Source: Rhizobium sp. BK196 (lineage in GTDB: Bacteria; Pseudomonadota; Alphaproteobacteria; Rhizobiales; Rhizobiaceae). Taken from it: a stretch of 64,000 bases of DNA. How positions within the stretch are numbered: the stretch's first letter is position 1; the number at the start of each line of letters is the position of its first letter. The translations under genes were made by a program, and so were the position numbers. The stretch is from NCBI RefSeq assembly GCF_014193255.1, contig NZ_JACHZB010000004.1:248001-312000 (forward strand). Reading direction: 5' to 3'. This document shows, one piece after another, positions 54,613 through 63,036 of this stretch. Below the pieces are notes generated by a model. The model was not told the DNA's origin and ran no database searches. It was given only the letters and a program-made list of their open reading frames with translations.

Positions 54613-55698
54613 ATGAGCTACAGGTCGACATCAATTTCGGATGCCGTGGCCGCGCTGGATGAACGATCGAAGGAAATCTTCCGGCGCATCGTCGAAGGCT
54701 ATCTGGAGCATGGCGAGCCGCTCGGCTCTCGCAATCTCTCGCGTCTTCTTCCCATGTCGCTGTCGCCTGCCTCCGTTCGCAATGTCATGAGCGATTTGGA
54801 GGAGCTCGGGCTTATCTATTCTCCGCATGTCAGCGCCGGCCGCCTGCCGACCCAGGTTGGACTGCGCTTCTTCGTCGATGCCTTCATGCAGGTCGGCGAT
54901 CTCTCAGTCGAGGAGCGGGCCAGCATCGACCGCCAGGTTCGGGCTGGAAGCCGCGACAATCCGGTAGAATCGATGATGAACGAGGCAAGCCGCATGCTCT
55001 CGGGCATCTCGCGCGGTGCCGGCCTCGTCATCACTTCCAAGAGCGATCCGGTCTTGAAACATGTCGAGTTCATCCGTCTGGAACCGACCAAGGCGCTGGC
55101 TGTTCTTGTCGGCGATCACGACCAGGTGGAAAACCGCATTATCGAGCTGCCTGCGGGCGTCACCTCTTCGCAACTTACCGAAGCTGCCAATTTTCTCAAT
55201 GCGCACATGACCGGGCAGACGTTGCCGGAATTGCGTCTGCAATTGAGCCGCCTGAAAGACGAAGTTCGCCATGAACTTGATGCGCTGTCGCGGGATCTCG
55301 TGGAACGCGGCATTGCCGTATGGGCCGGCAGTTCGGACGAGACCAAACCGGCACAGCTCATCATCCGTGGCCGCGCAAACCTTCTGGAAGGCGTGGGTGC
55401 GGAAGATCTCGACCGGCTGCGCCTGCTCTTCGACGACCTGGAGAAGAAGGACAGCTTGATCGAACTCCTGAACCTAGCTGAAAGCGGGCCGGGGGTGCGC
55501 ATCTTCATCGGCTCGGAAAACAAGCTGTTCTCGCTGTCGGGCTCTTCATTAATCGTCGCACCTTATCGCGATGATGATGACCGCATCGTCGGCGCTGTCG
55601 GTGTCATAGGCCCGACCCGGCTCAATTATTCCCGTATCGTCCCGATGGTGGACTATACCGCCCAGCTCGTTTCGCGCCTTTCGCGCGGTTCTCTCTGA
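54613..55698 (+). CDS. hrcA: heat-inducible transcription repressor HrcA
   Basis: This 361-residue repressor has an N-terminal winged helix ([39 protein letters not shown]) and the IF3-like and GAF-like domains of the family. [21 protein letters not shown] is diagnostic. I start at MSYRSTSIS (54613) rather than at an earlier ATG. It represses groE-type operons through CIRCE; I found no CIRCE element in this window. It is followed by grpE after 111 bp. Confidence 0.94.
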   Translation: MSYRSTSISDAVAALDERSKEIFRRIVEGYLEHGEPLGSRNLSRLLPMSLSPASVRNVMSDLEELGLIYSPHVSAGRLPTQVGLRFFVDAFMQVGDLSVEERASIDRQVRAGSRDNPVESMMNEASRMLSGISRGAGLVITSKSDPVLKHVEFIRLEPTKALAVLVGDHDQVENRIIELPAGVTSSQLTEAANFLNAHMTGQTLPELRLQLSRLKDEVRHELDALSRDLVERGIAVWAGSSDETKPAQLIIRGRANLLEGVGAEDLDRLRLLFDDLEKKDSLIELLNLAESGPGVRIFIGSENKLFSLSGSSLIVAPYRDDDDRIVGAVGVIGPTRLNYSRIVPMVDYTAQLVSRLSRGSL

Positions 55699-55744
55699 AA
55701 TACTTCGCAAAACCGCTCGAATCTTCGCTTCTTCGTCACGCAGA

Positions 55745-55773
55745 CTTGATTTTTTCCGGCCAAACATCGATAT
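55745..55773 (+). promoter_or_regulatory. possible sigma32 (RpoH) promoter for grpE
   Basis: CTTG at 55745 is followed, after exactly 17 nt, by ATCGATAT. This is the same spacing as the clear heat-shock promoter upstream of hsp20, with the terminal ATAT preserved. The start would be about 30 nt before grpE. Confidence 0.4.
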
Positions 55774-55809
55774 CGGGCGCATCTGAGAAGACACTAACCG
55801 GAGACCGTC

Positions 55810-56445
55810 ATGACCGATGAAACGACGCAGAACGGACCTGACGCAACTGCGGCAGAAGCCGCAGCCGACGCTGCCGCAAACGTCGAAAATGAAGCCGTGA
55901 AAGAAGCTGCCGCAAGCGAGCCCGATCCGCTTGAGCTTCTGAAGGCCGAAAATACCGAGCTGCGCGACCGCTACCTGCGGCTCGCTGCCGAAATGGACAA
56001 TCTGCGCCGCCGCACAGAGCGCGAGGTCAAAGACGCCAAGTCTTATTCCGTCGCAGGCTTCGCCCGCGACATGCTGGCCGTCTCGGACAACCTGCGCCGT
56101 GCGCTCGATGCCATTCCTGCTGAGGTGAAGGAAACGGCTGATGCCGGTCTGACGACGCTGATCGAAGGTGTCGAAATGACCGAGCGTTCCATGCTCTCGG
56201 CTCTGGAGCGCCACGGCGTTCGCAAGCTGGAGCCGGTCGGCCAGAAGTTCGACCCGAACTTCCATCAGGCGATGTTCGAGGTGCCGAATACCGAAGTGCC
56301 GAACAACACGGTCGTGCAGGTCGTACAGGCCGGCTTCTCCATCGGCGAGCGCGTGCTGCGCCCGGCCATGGTCGGCGTCGCCAAGGGCGGTCCGAAACTC
56401 GTGGAAGCCGAGGCCAACTCGGTGCTGGACGAGAAGGACGCCTGA
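55810..56445 (+). CDS. grpE: GrpE nucleotide-exchange factor
   Basis: This 211-residue co-chaperone releases ADP from DnaK. An acidic, Ala-rich N-terminus ([20 protein letters not shown]) precedes a coiled coil ([20 protein letters not shown]) and the conserved [20 protein letters not shown] segment. The C-terminal beta domain includes [15 protein letters not shown] and VGVAKGGPK. hrcA is immediately upstream; a strong bidirectional terminator follows. Confidence 0.96.
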   Translation: MTDETTQNGPDATAAEAAADAAANVENEAVKEAAASEPDPLELLKAENTELRDRYLRLAAEMDNLRRRTEREVKDAKSYSVAGFARDMLAVSDNLRRALDAIPAEVKETADAGLTTLIEGVEMTERSMLSALERHGVRKLEPVGQKFDPNFHQAMFEVPNTEVPNNTVVQVVQAGFSIGERVLRPAMVGVAKGGPKLVEAEANSVLDEKDA

Positions 56446-56469
56446 AACAAAGAGAATGCCTGACAATTG

Positions 56470-56496
56470 AAAAAGGCCGCATCGGCGGCCTTTTTC
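56470..56496. terminator. bidirectional rho-independent terminator
   Basis: AAAAAGGCCGC and GCGGCCTTTTT form an 11-bp perfect stem around ATCG. A/T-rich arms let it end both grpE and the convergent nucleoside hydrolase gene. Confidence 0.93.
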
Positions 56497-56517
56497 ACAT
56501 CAGTCTTCGTTTGCAGG

Positions 56518-57462
56518 CTATATTCGCGCAAAGCGCTCGATCAGCAGATCGAAGAAGCCGTCGGCATCCACGTAGCGCATGACCTTCGCATTGCGCTTGC
56601 GGTCTGTCACATGCCACCAGTCGACGACGGTCATGCCGACAGTCAGCTCCGACGCGACCTCGATCTCGACGTTACAGTCCCGGCCCTTGAAGAGCTCAGG
56701 TTTCAGGAGGTAGGCGACCGTGGTCGGATCGTGCAGCGGACCGCCGTCCGAGCCGTATTTTTCTATGTCGAAGCGCTCGAAAAATTCCAGCATCTCCACC
56801 ATCGCCTTGGCAGGCGCGGTGCTGATTTCGGCCATGCGCTTGACGCGGTCCTTGCGGGTCAGGAGCTGGTGTGTCACGTCGAGCGGCATCATGACGACGG
56901 GCACGCCCGAGCGGAATACGATATCGGCGGCTTCCGGATCGACATAGATGTTGAATTCAGCAGCTGGCGTAATGTTGCCGCCCTCAAAGAATCCGCCGCC
57001 CATCATCACGAGTTCGCGGATCCGCGGCACGATGTCGGGCGCTTTCTGAAAGGCGAGGCCGATATTGGTCAGCGGCCCGAGCGTGCAGAGCGTGATTGTG
57101 CCTGCCGGCTCGCGTCGCAGCGTTTCGATGATGAAATCGACGGAATGCTGAGCCTGCAGCGGCATCGTCGGTTCAGGAAGCGTCGGGCCATCGAGGCCCG
57201 TCTTGCCGTGCACGTGCTCGGCGGTGACCAGCTTTCGGGCGATCGGCCGGTCGGCGCCGGCAAAGACCTTGATGTCGGCGCGCTGGCAAAGCTCGCAGAT
57301 GATGCGCGCGTTGCGGCTTGTCAAAGACAGCGGCACATTGCCCGCGACGGTGGTGATGCCCAGCACGTCAATCTCTTCAGTGCTGCCGAAGGCCAGCATG
57401 ATCGCGGCAGCGTCGTCTTGGCCAGGGTCCGTGTCGATGATGATTTTTCTCGGTTCAGCCAT
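56518..57462 (-). CDS. nucleoside hydrolase (IUNH family)
   Basis: This 314-residue enzyme splits ribonucleosides into base and ribose. The Ca-binding signature is IIIDTDPGQDDAAAIMLAFG (D10, D14, D15 region), and GAQRP-like FAGADRP, FNIYVDPEAADIVF and HDPTTVAYLL match the fold. I start at 57462 with MAEPRKI; an upstream extension in frame carries no support. The preferred nucleoside is not evident. It is convergent with grpE. Confidence 0.95.
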   Translation of the reverse strand: MAEPRKIIIDTDPGQDDAAAIMLAFGSTEEIDVLGITTVAGNVPLSLTSRNARIICELCQRADIKVFAGADRPIARKLVTAEHVHGKTGLDGPTLPEPTMPLQAQHSVDFIIETLRREPAGTITLCTLGPLTNIGLAFQKAPDIVPRIRELVMMGGGFFEGGNITPAAEFNIYVDPEAADIVFRSGVPVVMMPLDVTHQLLTRKDRVKRMAEISTAPAKAMVEMLEFFERFDIEKYGSDGGPLHDPTTVAYLLKPELFKGRDCNVEIEVASELTVGMTVVDWWHVTDRKRNAKVMRYVDADGFFDLLIERFARI

Positions 57463-57652
57463 CCGAATCGTTCCATTATCTGGTGCACGTCGTTCCAGCA
57501 TGCACCTTCTCATTGTTTTCACGCACTCGTCGCAAATCAGCACGGTGCGCCGGGGCATGTTTTGATGCGGGGCGCTGCGTCCTTTGTCAAGGAAGCGGCC
57601 TCGTGCGGCTTTACATTAAAAGTGCGGGAGGCCCGGCCAGCGGTCATCACGC

Positions 57653-57681
57653 CTTGCAGCAGACAACGGTCGTCCCCATAT
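57653..57681 (+). promoter_or_regulatory. sigma32 (RpoH) heat-shock promoter for hsp20
   Basis: CTTG (57653-57656) and CCCCATAT (57674-57681) are exactly 17 bp apart, an almost perfect RpoH promoter. Transcription would start about 55 nt before the hsp20 ATG. Confidence 0.75.
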
Positions 57682-57744
57682 TGGCGGTATCCGGATGCTG
57701 CATATGAGGTCCGGGAAGGTCGCTTGCATCAAGGACTTTGGAAG

Positions 57745-58170
57745 ATGAGCCGTATCACCCCTTTCGCCAGCCCGCTGCTTTTGGGCTTTGATGCCATGGA
57801 AAAGACGCTCGAGCGGATTTCGAAGGCGAGCGACGGTTATCCGCCCTATAATATCGAACGTATCGCCGCAGGCCAGGAAGCGCCTGAGCGGCTTCGCATC
57901 ACGCTTGCGGTTGCCGGTTTCACCGAGGAAGAGCTCGATGTATCCATCGAGGAAAACCAACTCATGATCCGCGGCCGCCAGGTCGATCACGGCGAGCGCG
58001 ATTATCTCTACCGCGGTATCGCGGCGAGACAATTCCAGCGCACCTTCGTTCTCGCCGACGGCATGCAGGTTTTAGGTGCGAGCCTCAAGAACGGCCTGCT
58101 CTCTGTTGATCTAATTCGCCCGGAACCGGCGCGGATGGTCAAGAAAATTAACATTTCGGTTTCACAGTAG
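57745..58170 (+). CDS. Hsp20 family small heat shock protein
   Basis: This 141-residue chaperone has an N-terminal arm (ITPFASPLLLGFDAMEKTLE), an alpha-crystallin domain (YNIERIAAGQEAPERLRITL, LDVSIEENQLMIRG), and the conserved C-terminal part of the domain with A-x-x-x-NGLLSVDL. It starts at 57745. It is the rhizobial class of IbpA/HspF-type proteins that hold denatured polypeptides. The RpoH promoter at 57653 shows heat regulation, and the DUF1150 gene 47 bp downstream is likely co-transcribed. Confidence 0.95.
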   Translation: MSRITPFASPLLLGFDAMEKTLERISKASDGYPPYNIERIAAGQEAPERLRITLAVAGFTEEELDVSIEENQLMIRGRQVDHGERDYLYRGIAARQFQRTFVLADGMQVLGASLKNGLLSVDLIRPEPARMVKKINISVSQ

Positions 58171-58217
58171 CACAACGGTTTGTTGAACCGTTGGTCCCTT
58201 CTCTCGGAGGAACAGGA

Positions 58218-58475
58218 ATGTTGATGAAAGAAGCCACGTCGCGTCTGACCAAGTCTGAACTTGCCGGCATCGGCAATGGCGAGGTCGCCTATATCCGCAA
58301 AATCCGCAACGAAGAGGTTGCCAAGTGCTTCCCTGAGGCGCCGGATATCGATCCAAGCGTCGATCTCTGGGCACTGTTCGGCGCCGATGGTACGCCGATC
58401 CTGCTGACCGACAATCGCTCCAGCACCTTCTTCAAGGCCGCCGAAGACGAACTGAAGACGGTTAGCCTGCATTGA
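58218..58475 (+). CDS. DUF1150 family protein
   Basis: This 85-residue protein belongs to DUF1150, short proteins found next to hsp20 genes in alphaproteobacteria. The sequence GEVAYIRKIRNEEV and LWALFGADGTPILLTDNRSS are characteristic. A GGAGG ribosome-binding site 6 nt before the ATG at 58218 decides the start. It follows the heat-shock gene by 47 bp and is probably heat-induced with it. Its function is unknown; a chaperone partner role is inference only. Confidence 0.92.
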   Translation: MLMKEATSRLTKSELAGIGNGEVAYIRKIRNEEVAKCFPEAPDIDPSVDLWALFGADGTPILLTDNRSSTFFKAAEDELKTVSLH

Positions 58476-58528
58476 TCGAAACCGGCCTGTCGAGCACGCT
58501 GGCCGCCGAACGCATGTGTGAGGATCGT

Positions 58529-58567
58529 AATGGGCGATGCAAGGGACTGACGTCAGTCCCTTGCCCA
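58529..58567. terminator. hairpin with a perfect 24-bp palindrome
   Basis: Bases 58540-58563 are a perfect self-complementary 24-mer centred on ACGT. It is flanked by ATGGG and CCCAT with a small bulge. There is no T tract, so it is either an unusual terminator or a protein-binding palindrome between the DUF1150 and trmB ends. Confidence 0.45.
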
Positions 58568-58652
58568 TACGCTAGCTGCCTTGCGGCATTTCCCTATTCT
58601 CGAAAAATTCCAGTCGACGGCAACGCCGTCGAAATTGACTCGTCTATGCGGG

Positions 58653-59354
58653 TCAGACGCGTTTGAACGTGAGATAGGCCGAAGAGCGGCCCTCACGACG
58701 GGCCTTGGCTTCATAGCGGGTGCTCGGCCAGCCCTCATAGGGCGTCAGCCAGTCGGTGGCATTCTGCGCCATCCATTCGAAGCCGCCATGGTCGCGGCAT
58801 TTCAGGAGCGTCCAGTTCACATAGGTGTCGATGTCGGAGGCGAAGCAGAACAGCCCGCCCGGCTTCAGCACCCGGTGGAAACGGTCGAGATTGGTCTTGG
58901 AGACGAAGCGCCGCTTCCAATGCTTGCGCTTCGGCCAGGGATCCGGATAGAGCAGATCGATCTGATCGAGACAGTGATCGGGAAGCCAGTCGAGAAGCTG
59001 CGTCGCGTCATCATCATAGACACGCACGTTGCGAGCACCCGTTTCATCGACGCGGGCAAGCAGCTTCTGCATGGAGTTCACAAAGGGTTCGACGCCGATA
59101 AAGCCCGTCGAAGGCATTTCCAGCGCACGGTGGATGAGATGCTCGCCACCGCCGAAGCCGATCTCCAGCCGCAATCTCTCGACCGTATCAGGGAAGAGCT
59201 TCTTCAGCGGCTCTGGGGGAGCCGCCGAAAGATCGATGATGAATGCCGGAAGCAGCGTAGCGAGTCGGTCGGCCTGCTGTTCACGCAGGGCTTTTCCCTT
59301 GCGGCGACCGAAGAAGGCTTCGGTCGCACGGCCCCGCCGTTCCATGTCCGTCAT
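58653..59354 (-). CDS. trmB: tRNA (guanine-N7)-methyltransferase
   Basis: This 233-residue enzyme methylates G46 in tRNA. The SAM motif is [15 protein letters not shown], and [15 protein letters not shown] carries the substrate-binding Arg/Lys residues. I start at [15 protein letters not shown] (59354), because this ATG overlaps the metK stop (ATGA); the longer frame reading through metK is antisense or out of context. The pair metK-trmB is co-transcribed. Confidence 0.95.
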   Translation of the reverse strand: MTDMERRGRATEAFFGRRKGKALREQQADRLATLLPAFIIDLSAAPPEPLKKLFPDTVERLRLEIGFGGGEHLIHRALEMPSTGFIGVEPFVNSMQKLLARVDETGARNVRVYDDDATQLLDWLPDHCLDQIDLLYPDPWPKRKHWKRRFVSKTNLDRFHRVLKPGGLFCFASDIDTYVNWTLLKCRDHGGFEWMAQNATDWLTPYEGWPSTRYEAKARREGRSSAYLTFKRV

Positions 59355-60604
59355 GCAGCAGCCTTGGTCCTGACGGCGTCCTTGAGCGCCTTCACGAGGT
59401 CCGTGCGCTCCCAGGAGAACGAGCCGTCGCGGCCGGCCTTGCGGCCGAAATGGCCGTAAGCCGAGGTCTTGGCATAGATCGGCTTGTTGAGATCGAGATG
59501 ACGGCGGATCCCCGACGGCGACAGGTCCATGTTCTGGCGGATCGCGGCTTCGACCTGATCCTCGGAAACACCCTTGCCGGTGCCGTGCAGGTCGACATAG
59601 ATCGACAGCGGCTGAGCAACACCGATGGCGTAGGAGAGCTGGATCGTGCAACGGTCGGCAAGGCCGGCAGCTACGACGTTCTTGGCGAGGTAGCGGGCAG
59701 CATAGGCAGCCGAACGGTCGACCTTGGTCGTGTCCTTGCCGGAGAATGCGCCACCGCCGTGCGGAGCAGCACCGCCATATGTGTCGACGATGATCTTGCG
59801 GCCGGTGAGGCCGGCGTCACCATCCGGGCCGCCGATGACGAACTTGCCGGTGGGATTGATGTACCACTTGCAATCGGCGGCAATCTTCAGATCGCCGAGA
59901 GCTTCGCGGATATAGGGTTCGACGACGCTGCGGACCTTCTTTGAATCCCAGCTGTCGTCCAGATGCTGGGTGGAAAGAACGATCGACGTAACTTCCGCCG
60001 GCTTGCCGTCCACATAGCGTACGGTCACCTGGCTCTTGGCGTCAGGGCCGAGCTTGGCGACTTCGCCTTCACCCTTCTTGCGGGCGACAGCGAGCAGCTG
60101 AAGGATCTTGTGGGAATAGTAGATGGGCGCCGGCATGAGATCGGGCGTTTCCTTGCAGGCGTAGCCGAACATGATGCCCTGGTCGCCGGCGCCTTCATCG
60201 CCCTGCTGGTCGGCGGCGCTGTCCACGCCCTGGGCGATGTCCGCCGACTGCGAATGCAGCAGCACGTCGATCTTGGCCTTCTTCCAGTGGAAGCCGTCCT
60301 GCTCGTAACCGATGTCCTTGATGGCGCGACGAGCCGCAGCCTTGAACTTCGACGGGTTGATGACGTCGTTGCCGTCCTTGTCTTTTTTCATCAGGCTGGG
60401 CGGCAGACGAACTTCGCCGGCGATGATGACACGGTTGGTCGTCGCGAGGGTTTCGCAGGCAATGCGCACGCCCCACGGATTGATGCCGGTCTTTGCCGCT
60501 TCGCGGTAGACCAGATCGACGATCTCGTCGGAGATGCGGTCACACACCTTGTCCGGGTGACCTTCGGCAACAGATTCGCTGGTAAAGAGATAGTTCGCGC
60601 GCAT
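59351..60604 (-). CDS. metK: S-adenosylmethionine synthetase
   Basis: This enzyme of about 417 residues makes S-adenosylmethionine from methionine and ATP. Motifs: [20 protein letters not shown] (N-terminal ATP site), [17 protein letters not shown] and [16 protein letters not shown]. It is about 20-30 residues longer than the E. coli enzyme, with an insert near residue 75, as is usual in alphaproteobacteria. The start at MRANYLF has GAGGGG 9 nt upstream. I do not see a SAM riboswitch in the 176-bp upstream gap; it holds the terminator of the praR-like gene and AT-rich dyads. Confidence 0.96.
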   Translation of the reverse strand: MRANYLFTSESVAEGHPDKVCDRISDEIVDLVYREAAKTGINPWGVRIACETLATTNRVIIAGEVRLPPSLMKKDKDGNDVINPSKFKAAARRAIKDIGYEQDGFHWKKAKIDVLLHSQSADIAQGVDSAADQQGDEGAGDQGIMFGYACKETPDLMPAPIYYSHKILQLLAVARKKGEGEVAKLGPDAKSQVTVRYVDGKPAEVTSIVLSTQHLDDSWDSKKVRSVVEPYIREALGDLKIAADCKWYINPTGKFVIGGPDGDAGLTGRKIIVDTYGGAAPHGGGAFSGKDTTKVDRSAAYAARYLAKNVVAAGLADRCTIQLSYAIGVAQPLSIYVDLHGTGKGVSEDQVEAAIRQNMDLSPSGIRRHLDLNKPIYAKTSAYGHFGRKAGRDGSFSWERTDLVKALKDAVRTKAAA

Positions 60605-60734
60605 TCCGGGATTCCCCTCAAAGAACAAAAGCAGTTAGTAGGTACTCAGTTCGCATTCGAATGACAAGCACAGAAGGACATAAATATATCTTTATATCTG
60701 CGGCGAAATGACAAATTTTGCCTCAAAAACGCAA

Positions 60735-60758
60735 AAAAGCGGCCTTTTGAGCCGCCTT
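60735..60758 (-). terminator. rho-independent terminator of the praR-like gene
   Basis: On the minus strand AAGGCGGC pairs with GCCGCTTT (one G-U pair) around a 7-nt loop, followed by a T run. It lies 22 nt after the stop codon. Confidence 0.88.
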
Positions 60759-60780
60759 AAGCTTCCGAGCGTGGCAACGC

Positions 60781-61200
60781 TCAGTCGGAGTCTGCTTCCG
60801 CCGCGAGCGCCTTCACCAGTTCGACGACTTTACGTCGAACCTTGGGATCGGTGATCTTCACAAATGCGCGGTTGAGCTGGAGTCCTTCCGAAGAGGAGAG
60901 GAAATCAACGACGTAGTTCGAGCTGGAGGTTTCCGACATGCCGGTCAAGGCGGCGGAATGCTCGCCGGGAGCATCTTCGAAGAAGAAAGAAACGGGAACG
61001 TTGAGGATGCTTGAGATGTTTTGGAGGCGGCTTGCACCAACGCGGTTGGTACCCTTCTCATATTTCTGGATTTGCTGGAAGGTGATGCCGAGGCTTTCGC
61101 CGAGCTTCTCCTGGCTCATGCCCAACATGGTACGGCGAAGTCGAATGCGGCTACCGACATGGATGTCGATAGGATTCGGCTTCTTCTTATTTTCAATCAT
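60781..61200 (-). CDS. praR: XRE-family transcriptional regulator, PraR/PhrR-like
   Basis: This 139-residue regulator has an N-terminal helix-turn-helix of the Xre/Cro type: RIRLRRTMLGMSQEKLGESL, then ITFQQIQKYEKGTNRVGASR. The C-terminal helix ends KVRRKVVELVKALAAEADSD. It strongly resembles PhrR of Sinorhizobium and PraR of Rhizobium/Azorhizobium, which control attachment, biofilm and quorum-sensing genes; PraR represses itself. It lies upstream of metK on the same strand but is separated from it by a terminator. A duplicated motif lies upstream. Confidence 0.88.
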   Translation of the reverse strand: MIENKKKPNPIDIHVGSRIRLRRTMLGMSQEKLGESLGITFQQIQKYEKGTNRVGASRLQNISSILNVPVSFFFEDAPGEHSAALTGMSETSSSNYVVDFLSSSEGLQLNRAFVKITDPKVRRKVVELVKALAAEADSD

Positions 61201-61263
61201 GGTCGTGCCCTAGCAAAGAAAAATTCAACTCTGTTCTAACCGGCATGCCCTGACCTCATTCCG

Positions 61264-61327
61264 TAACGCCACGTTGCAAGTCGCGATAACCCAGCTTGAA
61301 ACATACGTTACTAACGCCGATTGTTGC
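61264..61327 (-). promoter_or_regulatory. two direct copies of a GCAAC...GGCGTTA motif upstream of praR-like gene
   Basis: On the minus strand, GCAAC-AATC-GGCGTTA (61312-61327) and GCAAC-GT-GGCGTTA (61264-61277) are 46 nt apart in the same orientation. They lie 64-127 nt before the start codon, as expected for an autoregulatory operator pair. Confidence 0.5.
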
Positions 61328-61353
61328 CACTATGCAATTTTAGGGGTTTTCGG

Positions 61354-62958
61354 TCAATTCAACCTGAAAATTAAACCCTTGCGAGAAATTAGCGCAATGC
61401 CTATCAGCAACGTTTCAGTCAACCAGAAGTACGTTTGGTGAGGATATGGACTTCCTGGGTTTTTCCCCCATCCATCGAGGGTTGCATCAATATACCCCAT
61501 TTCATCCAATCTCAGACCTGCAACGATTTCGCCGCGTGCATCTACAACCGCTGAAATTCCACTATTTGCATCGCGAATCAGCGGCAAACCCGTCTCGACC
61601 GCTCGTACGCGTGCCTGCTGGAAATGTTGGTAGGGACCAGGTGTCGAGCCGAACCAGCTGTCATTCGTGATGTTGAGAATGGCATTCGCTTGGGTGATGT
61701 CGCCAGTCATTTCGTCCGGGAAGATGATCTCGTAGCAGACGAGGGGATAGAATTTCAGCCCGTTCGGAAGCTCGAGCAGATGACGGCTGGCGGCCGCCGA
61801 AAAGCCACCGGGCATCTCCACTACATTCTGGACACCGAGCTCGTTGAACATGTCCTCGAAGGGAAGATATTCGCCGAAGGGAACGAGGTGTACCTTGTCT
61901 GAGGCGGCGACGATCTGCCCCCGCCCGTCTATCACATAGATCGAATTATAATAGCGGGTGGGATTGCCGGGGCCGAGTTCTTCAGCGCGCACGGCGCCTG
62001 CGATCAGGATCTGGTCGTCGTCGAGCGTATCGGCAATCCGCGTCAGCGCATCCTTGTTGTCGGTGAGGATGAAGGGTATCGAGGTTTCCGGCCAGACGAT
62101 GATATCGGGCTTCTTGCCGCCTTCCTTGGGCGGTTCCGTCGAAAGTTTGAGATGTGTCTCGAAGATAGCATCGCGGTCCGCGTCATTGTCCATCTTGGCG
62201 GTCTGTTCGATTGCAGGCTGGACCAGGCGGACCACGGGCCGCTTGTCTTCGGGTAACGCCTCGGGCTTCGGTGTGAAATAGAGGATATAGGCGCCGTAAC
62301 CGAGATGCGCCGCAAAGAGGACCGCCGCAAGGCTGACGCCGAGTTTTGCTCCCTGCCGGGTTCCGATGAGAGCAGGGGCAGCAAAGACGAAGACCGAAAG
62401 AGCCGTCACCCCCATCGTGCCGATCACATGCGCGGACTGCATCATGACAGGCATGGGCATCATGCCATAGCCGATGGCGTTCCACGGAAAACCGGTGAAG
62501 ATGAAGCTGCGTAGCCACTCAAACAGGCCGAAGCTGGCAGCAAGTGCTGCAATCCGCCCCATGCCATCGGACCAGAAGATACGGGCGAGAGCCGCAGCCA
62601 GCCCGTAAAAGATGGCAAGACAGGCCGGAAGCCCGAGGATCGCGAGCGGCAAAGCCCAGGCGAACTCCTCTGAATCGATCATTAGTGCGTGCCCAAGCCA
62701 CCAGAGCCCGGCAACGAAGTAACCGAAACCGAACAACCAGCCCGCGACAAAGGCCGGCCAGAGCCTGCCGAGAAAGCTGCTTTCCGGCGAGGCGGCTGCC
62801 CCGTCGATCAGCCAGACGAGCAGCGTGAAGGAAATAAACATCGCGGCGAAGAAGCCGACGGGAGGCAGCGCCAGGACGCCGAAGGCACCTGCTGCGATCG
62901 CAAGTAGTGACCGTTTGAAACCCCAGACGAGGATAATCCTGTCCGCAAGCCGCTCCAT
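61354..62958 (-). CDS. lnt: apolipoprotein N-acyltransferase
   Basis: This protein of about 534 residues adds the third acyl chain to lipoproteins in the inner membrane. It has about six N-terminal membrane helices. The nitrilase-type catalytic domain carries WPETSIPF (Glu), SDKVHLVPFGEYLPFE (Lys) and YPLVCYEIIFPDEM (Cys). I start at MERLADRIIL (62958), because GGGAG is 5 nt before it; an ATG 15 nt earlier is also in frame. It is followed on the minus strand by the praR-like gene after a 150-bp gap. Confidence 0.96.
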   Translation of the reverse strand: MERLADRIILVWGFKRSLLAIAAGAFGVLALPPVGFFAAMFISFTLLVWLIDGAAASPESSFLGRLWPAFVAGWLFGFGYFVAGLWWLGHALMIDSEEFAWALPLAILGLPACLAIFYGLAAALARIFWSDGMGRIAALAASFGLFEWLRSFIFTGFPWNAIGYGMMPMPVMMQSAHVIGTMGVTALSVFVFAAPALIGTRQGAKLGVSLAAVLFAAHLGYGAYILYFTPKPEALPEDKRPVVRLVQPAIEQTAKMDNDADRDAIFETHLKLSTEPPKEGGKKPDIIVWPETSIPFILTDNKDALTRIADTLDDDQILIAGAVRAEELGPGNPTRYYNSIYVIDGRGQIVAASDKVHLVPFGEYLPFEDMFNELGVQNVVEMPGGFSAAASRHLLELPNGLKFYPLVCYEIIFPDEMTGDITQANAILNITNDSWFGSTPGPYQHFQQARVRAVETGLPLIRDANSGISAVVDARGEIVAGLRLDEMGYIDATLDGWGKNPGSPYPHQTYFWLTETLLIGIALISRKGLIFRLN

Positions 62959-63036
62959 ACGCACTCCCATCAAAGCCGCGAATCAATCCAATCGCAGTCT
63001 TTCAAAAAAGCGCGCGCTTGTCGTCTTACGGAAAGG

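Noticed and set aside
54438..55809. CIRCE operator near hrcA
   Set aside because: No TTAGCACTC-N9-GAGTGCTAA found around hrcA or grpE.
60605..60780. SAM riboswitch upstream of metK
   Set aside because: I found AT-rich dyads and a terminator belonging to the preceding gene, but no recognisable SAM-binding fold.
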